The notes under the pieces: generated by a model
Seen by the model: only the letters and a program-made list of their open reading frames with translations
Told to the model about the DNA's origin: nothing
The model's database searches: none
NCBI RefSeq assembly: GCF_014230085.1
Contig: NZ_JACHVB010000020.1
Span: 124,001-188,000, forward strand
Direction of reading: 5' to 3'
Source of the DNA: Ruficoccus amylovorans
GTDB lineage: Bacteria; Verrucomicrobiota; Verrucomicrobiia; Opitutales; Cerasicoccaceae
Length of the DNA: 64,000 nucleotides
Made by a program: the position numbers and the translations under genes
In this document: one piece after another, positions 52,893 to 61,846 of the stretch
How positions within the stretch are numbered: the stretch's first letter is position 1
Layout: every line of letters starts with the position of its first letter

Positions 52893-53513
52893 ATGACACA
52901 AAAAACCATCCTCTCACTCCTCGCACTTGGCATTGGCTCGCTGGTGGCCGTCCCGGCCCAGGCCGCCAACACGATCTTCCAGATCGATCCGAATCACTCG
53001 GAGGTCAGCTTCAAGGTCCGGCACTTTCTGAACCAGGTTCCGGGCAAGTTCACCGAGTTTACCGGCGAAATCAGTGTCAATGACGCTGACATGACCAAGA
53101 GCACGGTCAACGCCACCATCCAGGCCAAGAGCATCGACACGAGTAACACCAAGCGCGACGATCACCTGGAGTCGGCGGATTACTTCGATATCGCCAAGTA
53201 CGCGACGATCACTTTCCAGAGCACGAAGTGGGTGCAGACCGGTGCCGACACCTATGACGTGACCGGCGACCTGACCATGCTTGGTGTGACCAAGCCCGTC
53301 GTGCTCAAGGTCAAGTACCTCGGCCAGCAGGAAGGCGTCGGCCATTATCAGGGCCTGCTTATCAACGGTTGGGAAGCCACCACCGAGATCAAGCGCTCCG
53401 ACTGGGGCCTGACCGCTGGCGGACCCGTCGTGGGTGACGATGTCTCCATCTCGCTGAGCATTCAGGGCCACCACAATATCGTGGATTCCAAGGGACCGAA
53501 CCCCACCAAGTAA
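52893..53513 (+). CDS. YceI family periplasmic protein
   Basis: 206 residues. Signal peptide (MTQKTILSLLALGIGSLVAV, cleavage after QAA). The lipocalin-like YceI fold is shown by FQIDPNHSEVSFKVRHFLNQVPGKF, the KRDDHLESADYFDIAKYATITFQS block and GDLTMLGVTKPVVLKV. Members bind isoprenoids such as polyprenyl chains. It lies 31 bases after the anti-sigma gene and ends in a strong terminator, so it may be a co-expressed target of the stress response. Confidence 0.92.
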   Translation: MTQKTILSLLALGIGSLVAVPAQAANTIFQIDPNHSEVSFKVRHFLNQVPGKFTEFTGEISVNDADMTKSTVNATIQAKSIDTSNTKRDDHLESADYFDIAKYATITFQSTKWVQTGADTYDVTGDLTMLGVTKPVVLKVKYLGQQEGVGHYQGLLINGWEATTEIKRSDWGLTAGGPVVGDDVSISLSIQGHHNIVDSKGPNPTK

Positions 53514-53562
53514 AGCCTCGGCATACTCCGAGCGGACAATCCCGCTCTTTCCCGTTTTTTCA

Positions 53563-53598
53563 CAGAGCCCGGACACTGGTCCGGGCTCTGTTTGTTTA
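53563..53598 (+). terminator. Rho-independent terminator of the sigma/YceI operon
   Basis: A perfect 12-bp stem (53563-53574 with 53579-53590) with a 4-base loop, followed by TTTGTTT. 49 bases after the YceI stop. Confidence 0.92.
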
Positions 53599-53606
53599 TG
53601 AGATTA

Positions 53607-53683
53607 CCCGCGAAGCGACGCGAAGGGGCACGAAGAAATTCCCTTTCATATTCTCTTGGCGACTCTTCGCGTGGCTTCGCGGG
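53607..53683. repeat. Imperfect inverted-repeat element
   Basis: The 19 bases at 53607-53625 pair with 53665-53683 with a single mismatch. The right half is repeated identically at 61230-61248. It resembles a REP-type intergenic repeat and lies between the YceI terminator and the 3' end of ruvC. Confidence 0.55.
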
Positions 53684-53719
53684 CGACCGTTATTCTATCG
53701 TTCTATTTTCAAAGTAAAA

Positions 53720-54301
53720 TCAGCCGTGCCAGGTCCAGGCGTGGCAGCAGGCGGTGGCGGCGGCGTCGGATTCGTCCGAGGGCAACTCGGCCAGCAGTTG
53801 CAGGTGGTGGCGCATCATGCTTGCGACCTGTTCCTTGCTGGCGCGTCCGGCCCCGACCACCGCCTGCTTGATCCGTAACGGCGCGTATTCAAAAACCGGG
53901 AGGGATCGCATGGCAGCGGGGGCGATGGCTGCCCCGCGTGCCGCGCCGAGGATTTGCGCAGTCTGGAAGTTCTGCACGTAGATGGTCTGCTCCAGCGCCA
54001 CGCAGACCGGTGGCCTGTCATGCTCCAGCATGACACTTACCCGGTGTGCTATCACCCCGAGACACTCCGCGAATCCAAGCTTCGGACGGTTGCGCACGGT
54101 CTCGCTGGCCAAGAGGCGCGGCTGCTTGCCGGGGGCGAATTCCACCAGGGCCAGCCCCGTCCCGCGCAAACTCGGGTCAATCCCAAGGACCACGCCCGCG
54201 AAAACGCGCCGAACGTCCGTCACAGGGGCGGAAGATGCCCCGGGAACAGGTTTGCCGGTCAGTTTGGCCGTCCACAGGTTGCGGCTGGATTTGCGTGCCA
54301 T
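53720..54301 (-). CDS. ruvC: Holliday junction resolvase RuvC
   Basis: Cuts Holliday junctions with RuvAB. 193 residues, with an extra N-terminal stretch of about 35 residues before the core. Catalytic acids: Asp in VVLGIDPSLRGTGLAL, Glu in VALEQTIYVQN and Asp/Glu in LPSDESDAAATACCHAW near the C-terminus. The extension is basic (MARKSSRNLWTAKL) and could include an unused start; the core would begin near VFAGVVLGID. ruvA and ruvB are not in the window. Confidence 0.9.
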   Translation of the reverse strand: MARKSSRNLWTAKLTGKPVPGASSAPVTDVRRVFAGVVLGIDPSLRGTGLALVEFAPGKQPRLLASETVRNRPKLGFAECLGVIAHRVSVMLEHDRPPVCVALEQTIYVQNFQTAQILGAARGAAIAPAAMRSLPVFEYAPLRIKQAVVGAGRASKEQVASMMRHHLQLLAELPSDESDAAATACCHAWTWHG

Positions 54302-54369
54302 GATTAGAAATTAAGCTCTGCTTTTACCCGACAAAGACCGCTGGGAGCAAAGCCCAAAACCGCCCCGCG

Positions 54370-54410
54370 GCCAAAACAAAAACGGCGCATGGACTTTTCC
54401 ATGCGCCGTT
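54370..54410 (-). terminator. Terminator downstream of trxA
   Basis: A perfect 13-bp stem (54381-54393 with 54398-54410) with a 4-base loop; on the minus strand it is followed by TTTGTTTT. It lies 80 bases after the trxA stop. Confidence 0.85.
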
Positions 54411-54489
54411 GAAAAATAGACCGAAGCTCAAGTCGGGATCACACCCAAACGGAAATGCCTAAAAACGTTCCGTTCTTCGTGCGCAGGCT

Positions 54490-54819
54490 TTAGAGCTGGG
54501 CCTGAAGCTTGCTCGAAAGATCAGCCTTGCTGGTCATGCCCACGACCTGATCGACGACTTCGCCGCCCTTGAAAATCAGGATGGTCGGGATGGCCCGGAT
54601 GTTAAACTTGCCAGCCAGCTCGCTGTTGCTGTCCACATCCACCTTGCAGATGCTGACCTTGCCGTCCAGCTCCCCGGCGAGTTCTTCCAGGATCGGGGCG
54701 ATGGCCTTGCAGGGGCCGCACCACGGGGCCCAGAAGTCCACCAGAACGGGCGTGGACGCCTCAGTGACCGTGGCGTCGAAGCTATCGTTATCGAGGTTTT
54801 GAATCTTTTCGGATGCCAT
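54490..54819 (-). CDS. trxA: Thioredoxin
   Basis: A cytoplasmic dithiol reductant. 109 residues. Active site FWAPWCGPCKAIAPIL (about 28-43), VDVDSNSELAGKFNIRAIPTI with the cis-Pro, and a normal C-terminal helix. Normal length. No signal peptide. Confidence 0.97.
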   Translation of the reverse strand: MASEKIQNLDNDSFDATVTEASTPVLVDFWAPWCGPCKAIAPILEELAGELDGKVSICKVDVDSNSELAGKFNIRAIPTILIFKGGEVVDQVVGMTSKADLSSKLQAQL

Positions 54820-54860
54820 AAGATGAGAATATTAACAGGGGCTTAGTCGGGCGATGAGGG

Positions 54861-55316
54861 CTAACCTTTCATGCTGACAAAAATCAGCGCGGCAAAAACC
54901 ACAGCCACGACCGCGCAAACGGCGTCAACGGCCAGTCCCAGCGCGCTGACGGAAGATCCTTCCGCGACGACGGGGTCGGCGGCGCGTGCCTTCGGCACGG
55001 GCTTTGAAGGCTTAGGACGCGAAACGGGCGCTGCAGGCTTGGCAGCTGTATTGGCCGCGACCGGTGACGGTGAAGGCGGCTTCGGGGCCCCGGCAACCGG
55101 CGACGGAGGCTTGGGAGCTCCAGTGACCGGCTTGGGCGGGGTCGGCAGCTTAACGGCACCCTCGGCACCGGGAGCCTTGGCGGTAAAGGGCGAGCGAGTC
55201 ACCTTAAACTGAGGCTTTTCGGCGGGGGCGGCCGGTTTATCGTTATCGGCGGGGGGCGGTGTATGCGCCGCTTCCTGAGCCGGGGGCGGGGTATCCTTTT
55301 TTTCTTCGTCGCTCAT
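54861..55316 (-). CDS. Proline-rich C-tail-anchored membrane protein
   Basis: 151 residues. Residues 1-115 are low complexity, Pro/Ala/Lys-rich, with repeats of the form GAPKPPSP. A single transmembrane helix closes the protein (about 125-148: ALGLAVDAVCAVVAVVFAAL). The protein is probably cytoplasmic with a C-terminal anchor. No family or function is recognised. It lies 41 bases upstream of trxA on the same strand. Confidence 0.65.
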   Translation of the reverse strand: MSDEEKKDTPPPAQEAAHTPPPADNDKPAAPAEKPQFKVTRSPFTAKAPGAEGAVKLPTPPKPVTGAPKPPSPVAGAPKPPSPSPVAANTAAKPAAPVSRPKPSKPVPKARAADPVVAEGSSVSALGLAVDAVCAVVAVVFAALIFVSMKG

Positions 55317-55515
55317 GCGTAAACACGGATTGTTCGCGTTCGCCGGGTAAAGTCAAGCGCCTGACTGAGAATAGTCACCGGCAGGAACTTGCGGAAACTT
55401 AAGATACGCGGACAAAAAGCGCCAAGAGATGCAATGCGAGTATTTTGTCCAAGTAACCTAAACAGCCCCACCCGCGCCGGACATTTCCTCCGCCCGGCAA
55501 GCCCGGACGCCTCCC

Positions 55516-55755
55516 TTACTGGGAGTGCTTCTGGATCAGGTCGGCGACTTCGCGGTGGTCGGCCTCCTCCAGCTCCTTGCCCCGGCGCTTGAGGTCTTCA
55601 AAGGTCTTCATCACGGTTTCGGTCATGCGCTCGTGCGTCTCGGCTGAGCCGCCAACGATGGCGAACTTATCGGCCTGGGTCACGCGCTTGTGCCCGTCCT
55701 TATTATCCAGCCCGATGCCAAGCAGGCCCGTGATCTTCTGTTCCTTGCGTTCCAT
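55516..55755 (-). CDS. Small conserved hypothetical protein
   Basis: 79 residues: KITGLLGIGLDNKDGHKRVT, then FAIVGGSAETHERMTETVMK and a charged helix. Predicted soluble. It looks like a small lineage-specific verrucomicrobial protein; the function is unknown. Confidence 0.65.
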   Translation of the reverse strand: MERKEQKITGLLGIGLDNKDGHKRVTQADKFAIVGGSAETHERMTETVMKTFEDLKRRGKELEEADHREVADLIQKHSQ

Positions 55756-55932
55756 AATAAAAGTCAGGATGGCTAATGAGTTAAATGGCTAAATGGCTGA
55801 TTTTTAATGGTTAGATACTGAAGATAGAAGACAACAATTAGCCAGTGCGACTGTGGATTTCCTGAAATCCTCTGACAGTCTGAAACGTGCCGCTTAATCG
55901 TAAAAAGGCAAGCGCCGGGTTACATTCGCGGA

Positions 55933-57054
55933 TCAGCGGCGCGGGTTCTCCCCTTCGTCACCCGCATGCGCGTCGTCATCATCCAGCGCCTCATCGGCTT
56001 CGAACGGGTCTTCCCCGTCGCCAAATTCGTCTGCCCCGGCGTCGGTTTCTACGTCTGCTGATTCGGAAAGACTTTCTGACGCCTCGGGTGTTTCCGCCTC
56101 CGGTAAATCGGCGGCGAAGGCATCCTTGTCCCAGGGCTCGCCGTCGTCATCCTCTTCGTACTCGTCCCCCTCATCAGCCGACTCCACTGCCGCGCTGACA
56201 GCGGCCGCCCCGGTGCTCACGGAGGCTGTGTCGGGCTCGTCTTCCTCGTCGGGGAGCGGAGGTGGCTCGTCCTCCTCCGGGCGGGCGAAGCAACGGATGT
56301 CCCCGAAAAGCTCCTCCTGCTCGACGGTGAGTTTTTTCAGGCGGGTCAGCTCCAGCACGGCCAGCAGCGAGGCCACAATGAGCGGGACGGTGATCTTTTG
56401 CCCCGGCTCAAACAGCTCGGTAAAGAGAAACTCCGGCGTGTCAGACAGCTTGTTGAGGATGTACTCCATCCGATCGGAGACGGTGACCTGCTCGTCCCGG
56501 ATTTCGCCCTGGACGATTTTCTCGGCCAGGCGGCGCAGCACGAGGTTGAAGACGTTCCACAGCTCGATGCGGTCGCTGTTCTTGACCGGGCGCGGGGCGA
56601 CTTCCTCCTCCTTGGCCGAAAACAGCCGGGGCAGGAAGTCCTGCTGCTGCTCAACCAGTTGGCGGATCTGTTCGGCGGCGTCCTTGAAGCGCTTGTATTC
56701 GAGCAACTGCTCGACCAGTTCCCAACGCGGGTCGGCCTCCTCGGCTTCTTCCTCGGGCTGAGCCTCCTGATCGTTGACCGGCAGAAGCATGCGGCTCTTG
56801 ATGTACATCAGGGTGGCGGCCATGACAAAGAATTCGCCCGCGACTTCCAGGTTAAGCTCGTCCATCTCCCGCAGCACGCCCATGTACTGGTGGGTGACTT
56901 CCTCGATGGGGATGTCGTAAATATCCAGCTCGTTCTTGCGGATGAGAAAGAGCAGCAGGTCCAGTGGCCCCTCGAACACAGGCAGGCGGATGGCCATCTC
57001 CCGGCTGGGCAGCAGGGCGTCCTGTTCTTCGGCGTGCTCGGCGGGCGTCGTCAT
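55933..57054 (-). CDS. scpA: Segregation and condensation protein A, with long acidic tail
   Basis: The kleisin of the SMC-ScpAB condensin. 373 residues. The N-terminal part has LPVFEGPLDLLLFLIRKNELDIYDIPIEEV in parts (about 24-55) and AGEFFVMAATLMYIKSRMLLP (about 75-98). The winged-helix part ends at about 260. The remaining 110 residues are almost all Asp, Glu, Pro and Ala, absent from usual ScpA (about 250-280 residues). No scpB is seen nearby. Confidence 0.93.
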   Translation of the reverse strand: MTTPAEHAEEQDALLPSREMAIRLPVFEGPLDLLLFLIRKNELDIYDIPIEEVTHQYMGVLREMDELNLEVAGEFFVMAATLMYIKSRMLLPVNDQEAQPEEEAEEADPRWELVEQLLEYKRFKDAAEQIRQLVEQQQDFLPRLFSAKEEEVAPRPVKNSDRIELWNVFNLVLRRLAEKIVQGEIRDEQVTVSDRMEYILNKLSDTPEFLFTELFEPGQKITVPLIVASLLAVLELTRLKKLTVEQEELFGDIRCFARPEEDEPPPLPDEEDEPDTASVSTGAAAVSAAVESADEGDEYEEDDDGEPWDKDAFAADLPEAETPEASESLSESADVETDAGADEFGDGEDPFEADEALDDDDAHAGDEGENPRR

Positions 57055-57144
57055 GGCTGGTGGGCGGGCGTGCTCAGGAAGGGATTCCCCGGCGCCGCCC
57101 TACTCTTTTCAGGAAATACAATGAGGCGGCACCGGCGGCGCTTG

Positions 57145-59340
57145 TCAAATCCTCACGAGGCTGAAGCTGACCTGGAAGCGGAAACCGTTCTGACGGGTGG
57201 AACCGGAGGTGTGGATGATGGCGAAGGTGGCTTCCCAGGAGCGGCCCAGCATGGTTTCCCACAGGTAAGCCTGCTCGGTCAGCTCGCCCAGGTCGGCATC
57301 GACGGTCCAGTAGGCCCCGAGCAGGTTGCGGCTGTCGAGCCGGTAGCGCACATCAAGCAGGAACTGGTTGATGTCGTTCCCAACCACGTCGGTGACGTAG
57401 TTGTTCCCGAAAAAGGCCGTCCACTCCTCGCCGTCGGTGAAGCGCACCCCGGAGGTGATTTCATCGAGGTTGAGCTTGTTCGGGTTCACGCGCAGCAGGG
57501 TGCTGAACTGGACCCAGTAGGCGGGCATGAACTGGATAATGGCGTAGGTATCCGAGTAATCCTGCTCGGCGGGCTCGGCGGGCTGACCGTAACGGGCCGG
57601 CTGGGCCGGGGCGGTGGAGAAGCGGAACTCCTGGTACAGATCGACCGCAAAAAGGTCGCGCGAGCCGTATTCGGGGTCGCGGGTTTGGAAAAGATTCTGC
57701 ACGCCGACGCGGATCGTATTCTCCTCGTAAAGGTCGTCGATGTTGCGCTTGTTGGCCAGGCCGAGCGGCTCCAAGTAGGTTTCAAACGAAGCCAGGCGGT
57801 CGATGGGCGGAATAAGGGTGTCGCCGGACTGCGCGGCGGGAACGTAGCGGTACTGGACGGTCGGCTGGAGATAGTGGCGCAGGCCATCGATCTCCCAGAA
57901 CTCGTTCTGGTAGTCCCAGACGCCGACGGCGTTCAGGTCCACATCCACCCCGAACTCGCCCAGCACGCGGGTGTAGCTGCCGGAGTTGCCGAGAGTGACG
58001 GCGTAGTGCGTAGCCATGACCCCGGCCACCGGTGTGATGACGAGCCAGTCGCTCGCGGCGATGGGGTAATGCACGCCGTAGTAGCCGTTGATTCGGTTAC
58101 TGTTCAGGGTGTTGAAGGAGCCAGTGGGCGAATTTTCCTGCAACGTGGCGTAGCTGACATCAAGCCGCTGGTACAGGCCGGTGTCGAAGATCTCCGTCGG
58201 CACGAGGTCGAAGCGGACTTCCGGCAGGCGCTGGGCCACGGTCTGGAAGTCGTTGGGCTGGAGGCGGGCGATGGCGTTGAGGAACCAGTTTTCGCCCTTG
58301 TAGGTAGCCTCGAAGAAATTGTCCGGCTGCTGGTTGTCCTCGAACAGGCCCTCGCGGAAGTCGCGCTCGACCGCGGAATCGCTCCACCAACTGATGGAGG
58401 CGGTCAGTTCCAGGTTGTCGTCGAGCGAGAACTGCTTGTGCCGCCACTCGATGAAGTAGCGGTCTGGCTCGATGGGGCGGCCGAGCACGTCCGTGCCCAG
58501 TTCGCTGGCGCTGCCCTCGTCATGGATGTAGCCGGTATCGACCCAGCCGGTCATGGTGCCGAAGTCCGGGTCGGTCCAGTTGTAGTCGAGAATCGGGCCG
58601 ACGAGGACGCCGCGCTGGGTGTAGCCGTCGAGGTTCAGGCCCGCCGCCAACTCGGGGATGAAGCGGAAGGCAAAGGCGTTTTGCCAGTAAAAGCCGAGGT
58701 CGTTCTGTTGGCCAATATTGCCCGTGTACTGGACCGGGGTGCCGTTATCGACGCGGTACTCGACGTAGGGCAGATAGAAGAAAGGCACCTCGCCGATCTG
58801 GAAGACCACATCCTCCATCGCCACCGTGTCCTGGTTTTCAACGGTGAGTTTTTTTGAGTTAAGATTGAGCGCGAAGGGGTCGGGCTCCTGCACGTACATC
58901 TTGGCGTCGGCCACCTCGATCAGGTCCTTGTCGCCCTTGGCTTCGGTGCCCAGTACGTAGATGGAGTCGTTGCCCAGGCGGAAATCGCCCGTGTAGAAGG
59001 TGCGGTTGAAATAGTCGTAGTCGGCGTTGTCGGTGAGCAGGCGGAAGCTCCCGCTGGTCAGCGTGACCGTATCACGCGCCTGCACCGTGGACTGGTCCTG
59101 CTCGAAGATGATCCGGTCGGCCTTCACGCGGGTATTCTCATTGTCGAGAATGGCATTTCCGCGCGCGGTCATGCGGTTATTCTCCGCGTCAAACTCAATC
59201 GGCTCGTCGGAGGATAATTCGGGAGGGACCATCTGCGCGTGGGCCAGCAGGGAGCCACCCATCAGCGCGAGTCCTGTCAAGAGGTAGCAATGCACTCGCA
59301 GCACGGGACGAACATTGGGCGGCCTCCCGGCAACGGGCAA
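57145..59340 (-). CDS. lptD: LPS-assembly outer-membrane protein LptD/OstA-like
   Basis: 731 residues. Signal peptide (about 16-37: HCYLLTGLALMGGSLLAHAQ), then an OstA/LptA-like periplasmic domain (EPIEFDAENNRMTARGNAIL, about 48-68; VKADRIIFEQDQSTVQA) and a C-terminal beta-barrel with repeated aromatic strands ending in FQVSFSLVRI. Inserts lipopolysaccharide in the outer leaflet. Smaller than E. coli LptD (784). The organism therefore has a Gram-negative outer membrane. Confidence 0.88.
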   Translation of the reverse strand: MPVAGRPPNVRPVLRVHCYLLTGLALMGGSLLAHAQMVPPELSSDEPIEFDAENNRMTARGNAILDNENTRVKADRIIFEQDQSTVQARDTVTLTSGSFRLLTDNADYDYFNRTFYTGDFRLGNDSIYVLGTEAKGDKDLIEVADAKMYVQEPDPFALNLNSKKLTVENQDTVAMEDVVFQIGEVPFFYLPYVEYRVDNGTPVQYTGNIGQQNDLGFYWQNAFAFRFIPELAAGLNLDGYTQRGVLVGPILDYNWTDPDFGTMTGWVDTGYIHDEGSASELGTDVLGRPIEPDRYFIEWRHKQFSLDDNLELTASISWWSDSAVERDFREGLFEDNQQPDNFFEATYKGENWFLNAIARLQPNDFQTVAQRLPEVRFDLVPTEIFDTGLYQRLDVSYATLQENSPTGSFNTLNSNRINGYYGVHYPIAASDWLVITPVAGVMATHYAVTLGNSGSYTRVLGEFGVDVDLNAVGVWDYQNEFWEIDGLRHYLQPTVQYRYVPAAQSGDTLIPPIDRLASFETYLEPLGLANKRNIDDLYEENTIRVGVQNLFQTRDPEYGSRDLFAVDLYQEFRFSTAPAQPARYGQPAEPAEQDYSDTYAIIQFMPAYWVQFSTLLRVNPNKLNLDEITSGVRFTDGEEWTAFFGNNYVTDVVGNDINQFLLDVRYRLDSRNLLGAYWTVDADLGELTEQAYLWETMLGRSWEATFAIIHTSGSTRQNGFRFQVSFSLVRI

Positions 59341-59523
59341 GGACTATTTTGCCAACCCGGGGCAGAAAATCCCGGTGGGGCGGCGCCCCTGGCATTGTCA
59401 CGCGTTTTTTACAAAATCGGATGAATCCGGCTTGCCAAGCCGGGGGATACTTATGTCATAACCGTAAGATGACTGGGCCATAAGCCCGGCGTATATTTTT
59501 CACGCTCTCACTCAATCACCACG

Positions 59524-61137
59524 ATGCCGAGATTTTTCCCGACGATACTGGCTTGCCTGTGCCTGTGTCTCCCGTTTTTCGCCCACGCCGCCGGTGACAG
59601 CCACGCCGATCTGCCACCCTTCCCTCTCCCGCTGGAGGACTACCGCCAGGCTGAGGAACAGAAAGCCGCCCAGGAAGGAGTCGAGGAGCTGGGCCTGTGG
59701 GAAACCCTGGTGCTCCGGGCCGAGGCCGAGCCGATCAACCTCGTGGTCACCGCGCTGTTTCTGGGCGCGATCATCCACACCTTTCTGGCCGGGAAATTCA
59801 TGAGCATCGCCCACCGGCTGGAGGAGGAACACGCCGCCGCATCGGACGAGGACAGCGAGCACTACGTGGACGGCAAGTCGTCCGTCAGCTTCAAGGCGAC
59901 CGTCTTTCACTTTCTCGGGGAGGTCGAGGCCATCTTCGGTATCTGGGTGCTGCCGCTGTTCGCGGTCATCAGCTTCTGGCCGGGACTGGGCTTTCCCAGT
60001 GCCGTGCGCTACATCGACTCGCAGGACTACACTGAGCCGGTCTTTGTCGTGGTCATCATGGCCATCGCCTCTTCGCGCCCGATCCTGCAACTGGCCCGCG
60101 ACGCGCTTAGCATCGTGGCCGGGCTGGGCAAGCGCAGCCCGGCGGCCTGGTGGCTGTCGATCCTGACCATTGCCCCGGTGCTGGGCTCGTTCATCACCGA
60201 ACCGGCGGCCATGACTATCGCCGCCCTCCTGCTCGGGCAGCAGTTCTATAAATACAAGCCCGCTCCGCTCTTTGCCTACGCCACGCTGGGCCTGCTCTTT
60301 GTCAACGTCTCGGTCGGCGGCACGTTGACGCATTTCGCCGCTCCCCCGGTGCTGATGGTAGCGACGCCCTGGGAGTGGAACCTGCCGCATATGCTGCTGA
60401 CTTTCGGTTGGCGCGCGGTGGCCGGCATCCTGATTTCCAACACGATCTACTTCCTGATCTTCCGCAAGCACTTTGCCACTCTGGTATCCAACGCCTCTGT
60501 TCCGGTGCCGGATGCCGAAGCCGAACCGGAGGAAGCTCCCGTGCCGGGCTGGATTGTCGCGGTGCATGTGGGCTTCGTGGCCTGGACCGTCATGACCCTG
60601 CACCACCCCCCGCTTTTCGTAGGCGGCTTCCTGGTCTTTATCGCCTTCACGGTGGGCACGGCCCACTTCCAGTACCAGATCAAGCTGCGCGGCCCGATGC
60701 TGGTCGGCTTCTTTCTGGCGGCGCTGAAAATCCACGGTGGCTTGCAAGGTTGGTGGATTTCGCCCGTGCTGGGCAGCCTTGACCAACTCCCGCTGTTTAT
60801 CGGCTCAACCATGCTGACCGCGGTCAACGACAACGCAGCCATCACCTACCTGGCCTCGCAGGTGCCGGTCTTCGACATCCATACCGCGACCGGCGCGATC
60901 AAGGAAGGGGCTGACTTCATCCGCGCCGAGGCGCTCCAGTACGCGGTGGTAGCCGGAGCTGTCACGGGTGGTGGGTTGACCGTTATCGCGAACGCCCCCA
61001 ACCCTGCCGGTCAGAGTATCCTGAACAAGTTCTTCAAGGACGGGATTTCACCGCTGGGGCTGTTCCTCGGGGCGCTCGTGCCGACCATCGTCATGGCCAT
61101 TTGCTTCATGGTATTCCCCCATATCAGCCTCAAGTAG
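59524..61137 (+). CDS. Putative Na+/H+ antiporter, membrane protein
   Basis: 537 residues with an N-terminal signal-like helix (MPRFFPTILACLCLCLPFFA) and about ten further transmembrane helices. Key segments are SFITEPAAMTIAALLLGQQF, SVGGTLTHFAAPPVLMVATPW and a final AVNDNAAITYLASQVP. The pattern matches the putative Na+/H+ antiporter family (Pfam PF07399, named from memory). Inner membrane. Stand-alone, divergent from lptD. Confidence 0.85.
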   Translation: MPRFFPTILACLCLCLPFFAHAAGDSHADLPPFPLPLEDYRQAEEQKAAQEGVEELGLWETLVLRAEAEPINLVVTALFLGAIIHTFLAGKFMSIAHRLEEEHAAASDEDSEHYVDGKSSVSFKATVFHFLGEVEAIFGIWVLPLFAVISFWPGLGFPSAVRYIDSQDYTEPVFVVVIMAIASSRPILQLARDALSIVAGLGKRSPAAWWLSILTIAPVLGSFITEPAAMTIAALLLGQQFYKYKPAPLFAYATLGLLFVNVSVGGTLTHFAAPPVLMVATPWEWNLPHMLLTFGWRAVAGILISNTIYFLIFRKHFATLVSNASVPVPDAEAEPEEAPVPGWIVAVHVGFVAWTVMTLHHPPLFVGGFLVFIAFTVGTAHFQYQIKLRGPMLVGFFLAALKIHGGLQGWWISPVLGSLDQLPLFIGSTMLTAVNDNAAITYLASQVPVFDIHTATGAIKEGADFIRAEALQYAVVAGAVTGGGLTVIANAPNPAGQSILNKFFKDGISPLGLFLGALVPTIVMAICFMVFPHISLK

Positions 61138-61229
61138 AAAGTATGCCCCGGAGGGGGCAAAATGGTTAATTGTTAAAAGGCTGATTGTTGGGGCAGCCAT
61201 TTAACAATCAGGTATCCTTATCCGCGTTT

Positions 61230-61248
61230 CTTCGCGTGGCTTCGCGGG
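61230..61248 (+). repeat. Single copy of the inverted-repeat half
   Basis: Identical over 19 bases to the right half of the repeat at 53665-53683 (one more base matches on each side). It lies 34 bases before the stop of the minus-strand gene at 61282, in the convergent gap. Confidence 0.5.
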
Positions 61249-61281
61249 CCATCTCTTTATCCAGTTGCTTCGCAGGCTTGC

Positions 61282-61773
61282 TCAGACCAGCAACTGAAGT
61301 TGTTCCTGAATCCGGATCAGTTTGGCCGGATCGATGTCGTCCATCGGAACGTCGTATTCGCGGTCCTGCTTGGGATGACGGTAACGCTGGACGCCCTTGA
61401 CGGCGGGGCCGACGCGGCGCAGCACGCGCTTGCGCTCCAGCATGAGGGCCAGCAACTGCTTGAGCACGGCCCGGTCCTGCTCCCCTTCTGGGTCGGACTC
61501 CTCGAAAAGCGACACAAACAGCTCCTCCGTCGTCGCCATGAGCTGACGACGGGCCTCGCGGGCCTCCTCGTTGGGTGTTTTGACCTCGCGCCGCCAGCGC
61601 CCGAGGACGCCGCCGGGCGCGCTGAAGGCGTCCGCCTCCTCTTCGCGCAGGTCCACCCGCTGGAGCTGGCCTTCGGCGTCGAGGTGAAGGATGCAGACGA
61701 CGATTTCGCCCTCAGAGAAGGTTTCGCCCGAGACCGAAGACTCGCGGGCCGGAGGTTTAAACTGCCATTCCAT
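61282..61773 (-). CDS. Hypothetical protein, possibly verrucomicrobial-specific
   Basis: 163 residues from the ATG at 61773; the longer frame runs through the divergent gene and is rejected. Charged, soluble: beta-rich first half (EGEIVVCILHLDAEGQLQRV), long helical second half (EEAREARRQLMATTEELFVS; LLALMLERKRVLRRVG), ending in a conserved-looking DIDPAKLIRIQEQLQLLV. No known motif. Confidence 0.6.
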   Translation of the reverse strand: MEWQFKPPARESSVSGETFSEGEIVVCILHLDAEGQLQRVDLREEEADAFSAPGGVLGRWRREVKTPNEEAREARRQLMATTEELFVSLFEESDPEGEQDRAVLKQLLALMLERKRVLRRVGPAVKGVQRYRHPKQDREYDVPMDDIDPAKLIRIQEQLQLLV

Positions 61774-61846
61774 GGTTTTTTTGTTCCAGTCGAAAGGAAT
61801 TGTTTGCAAGGTAGGGCCTTCTACAAGGAAAAAGCCTGGATTAATC

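Noticed and set aside
56398-58857. 819-residue plus-strand frame
   Set aside because: Antisense to scpA and lptD, which have strong family motifs.
59512-60786. 424-residue minus-strand frame
   Set aside because: Antisense to the putative antiporter; low-complexity charged sequence.
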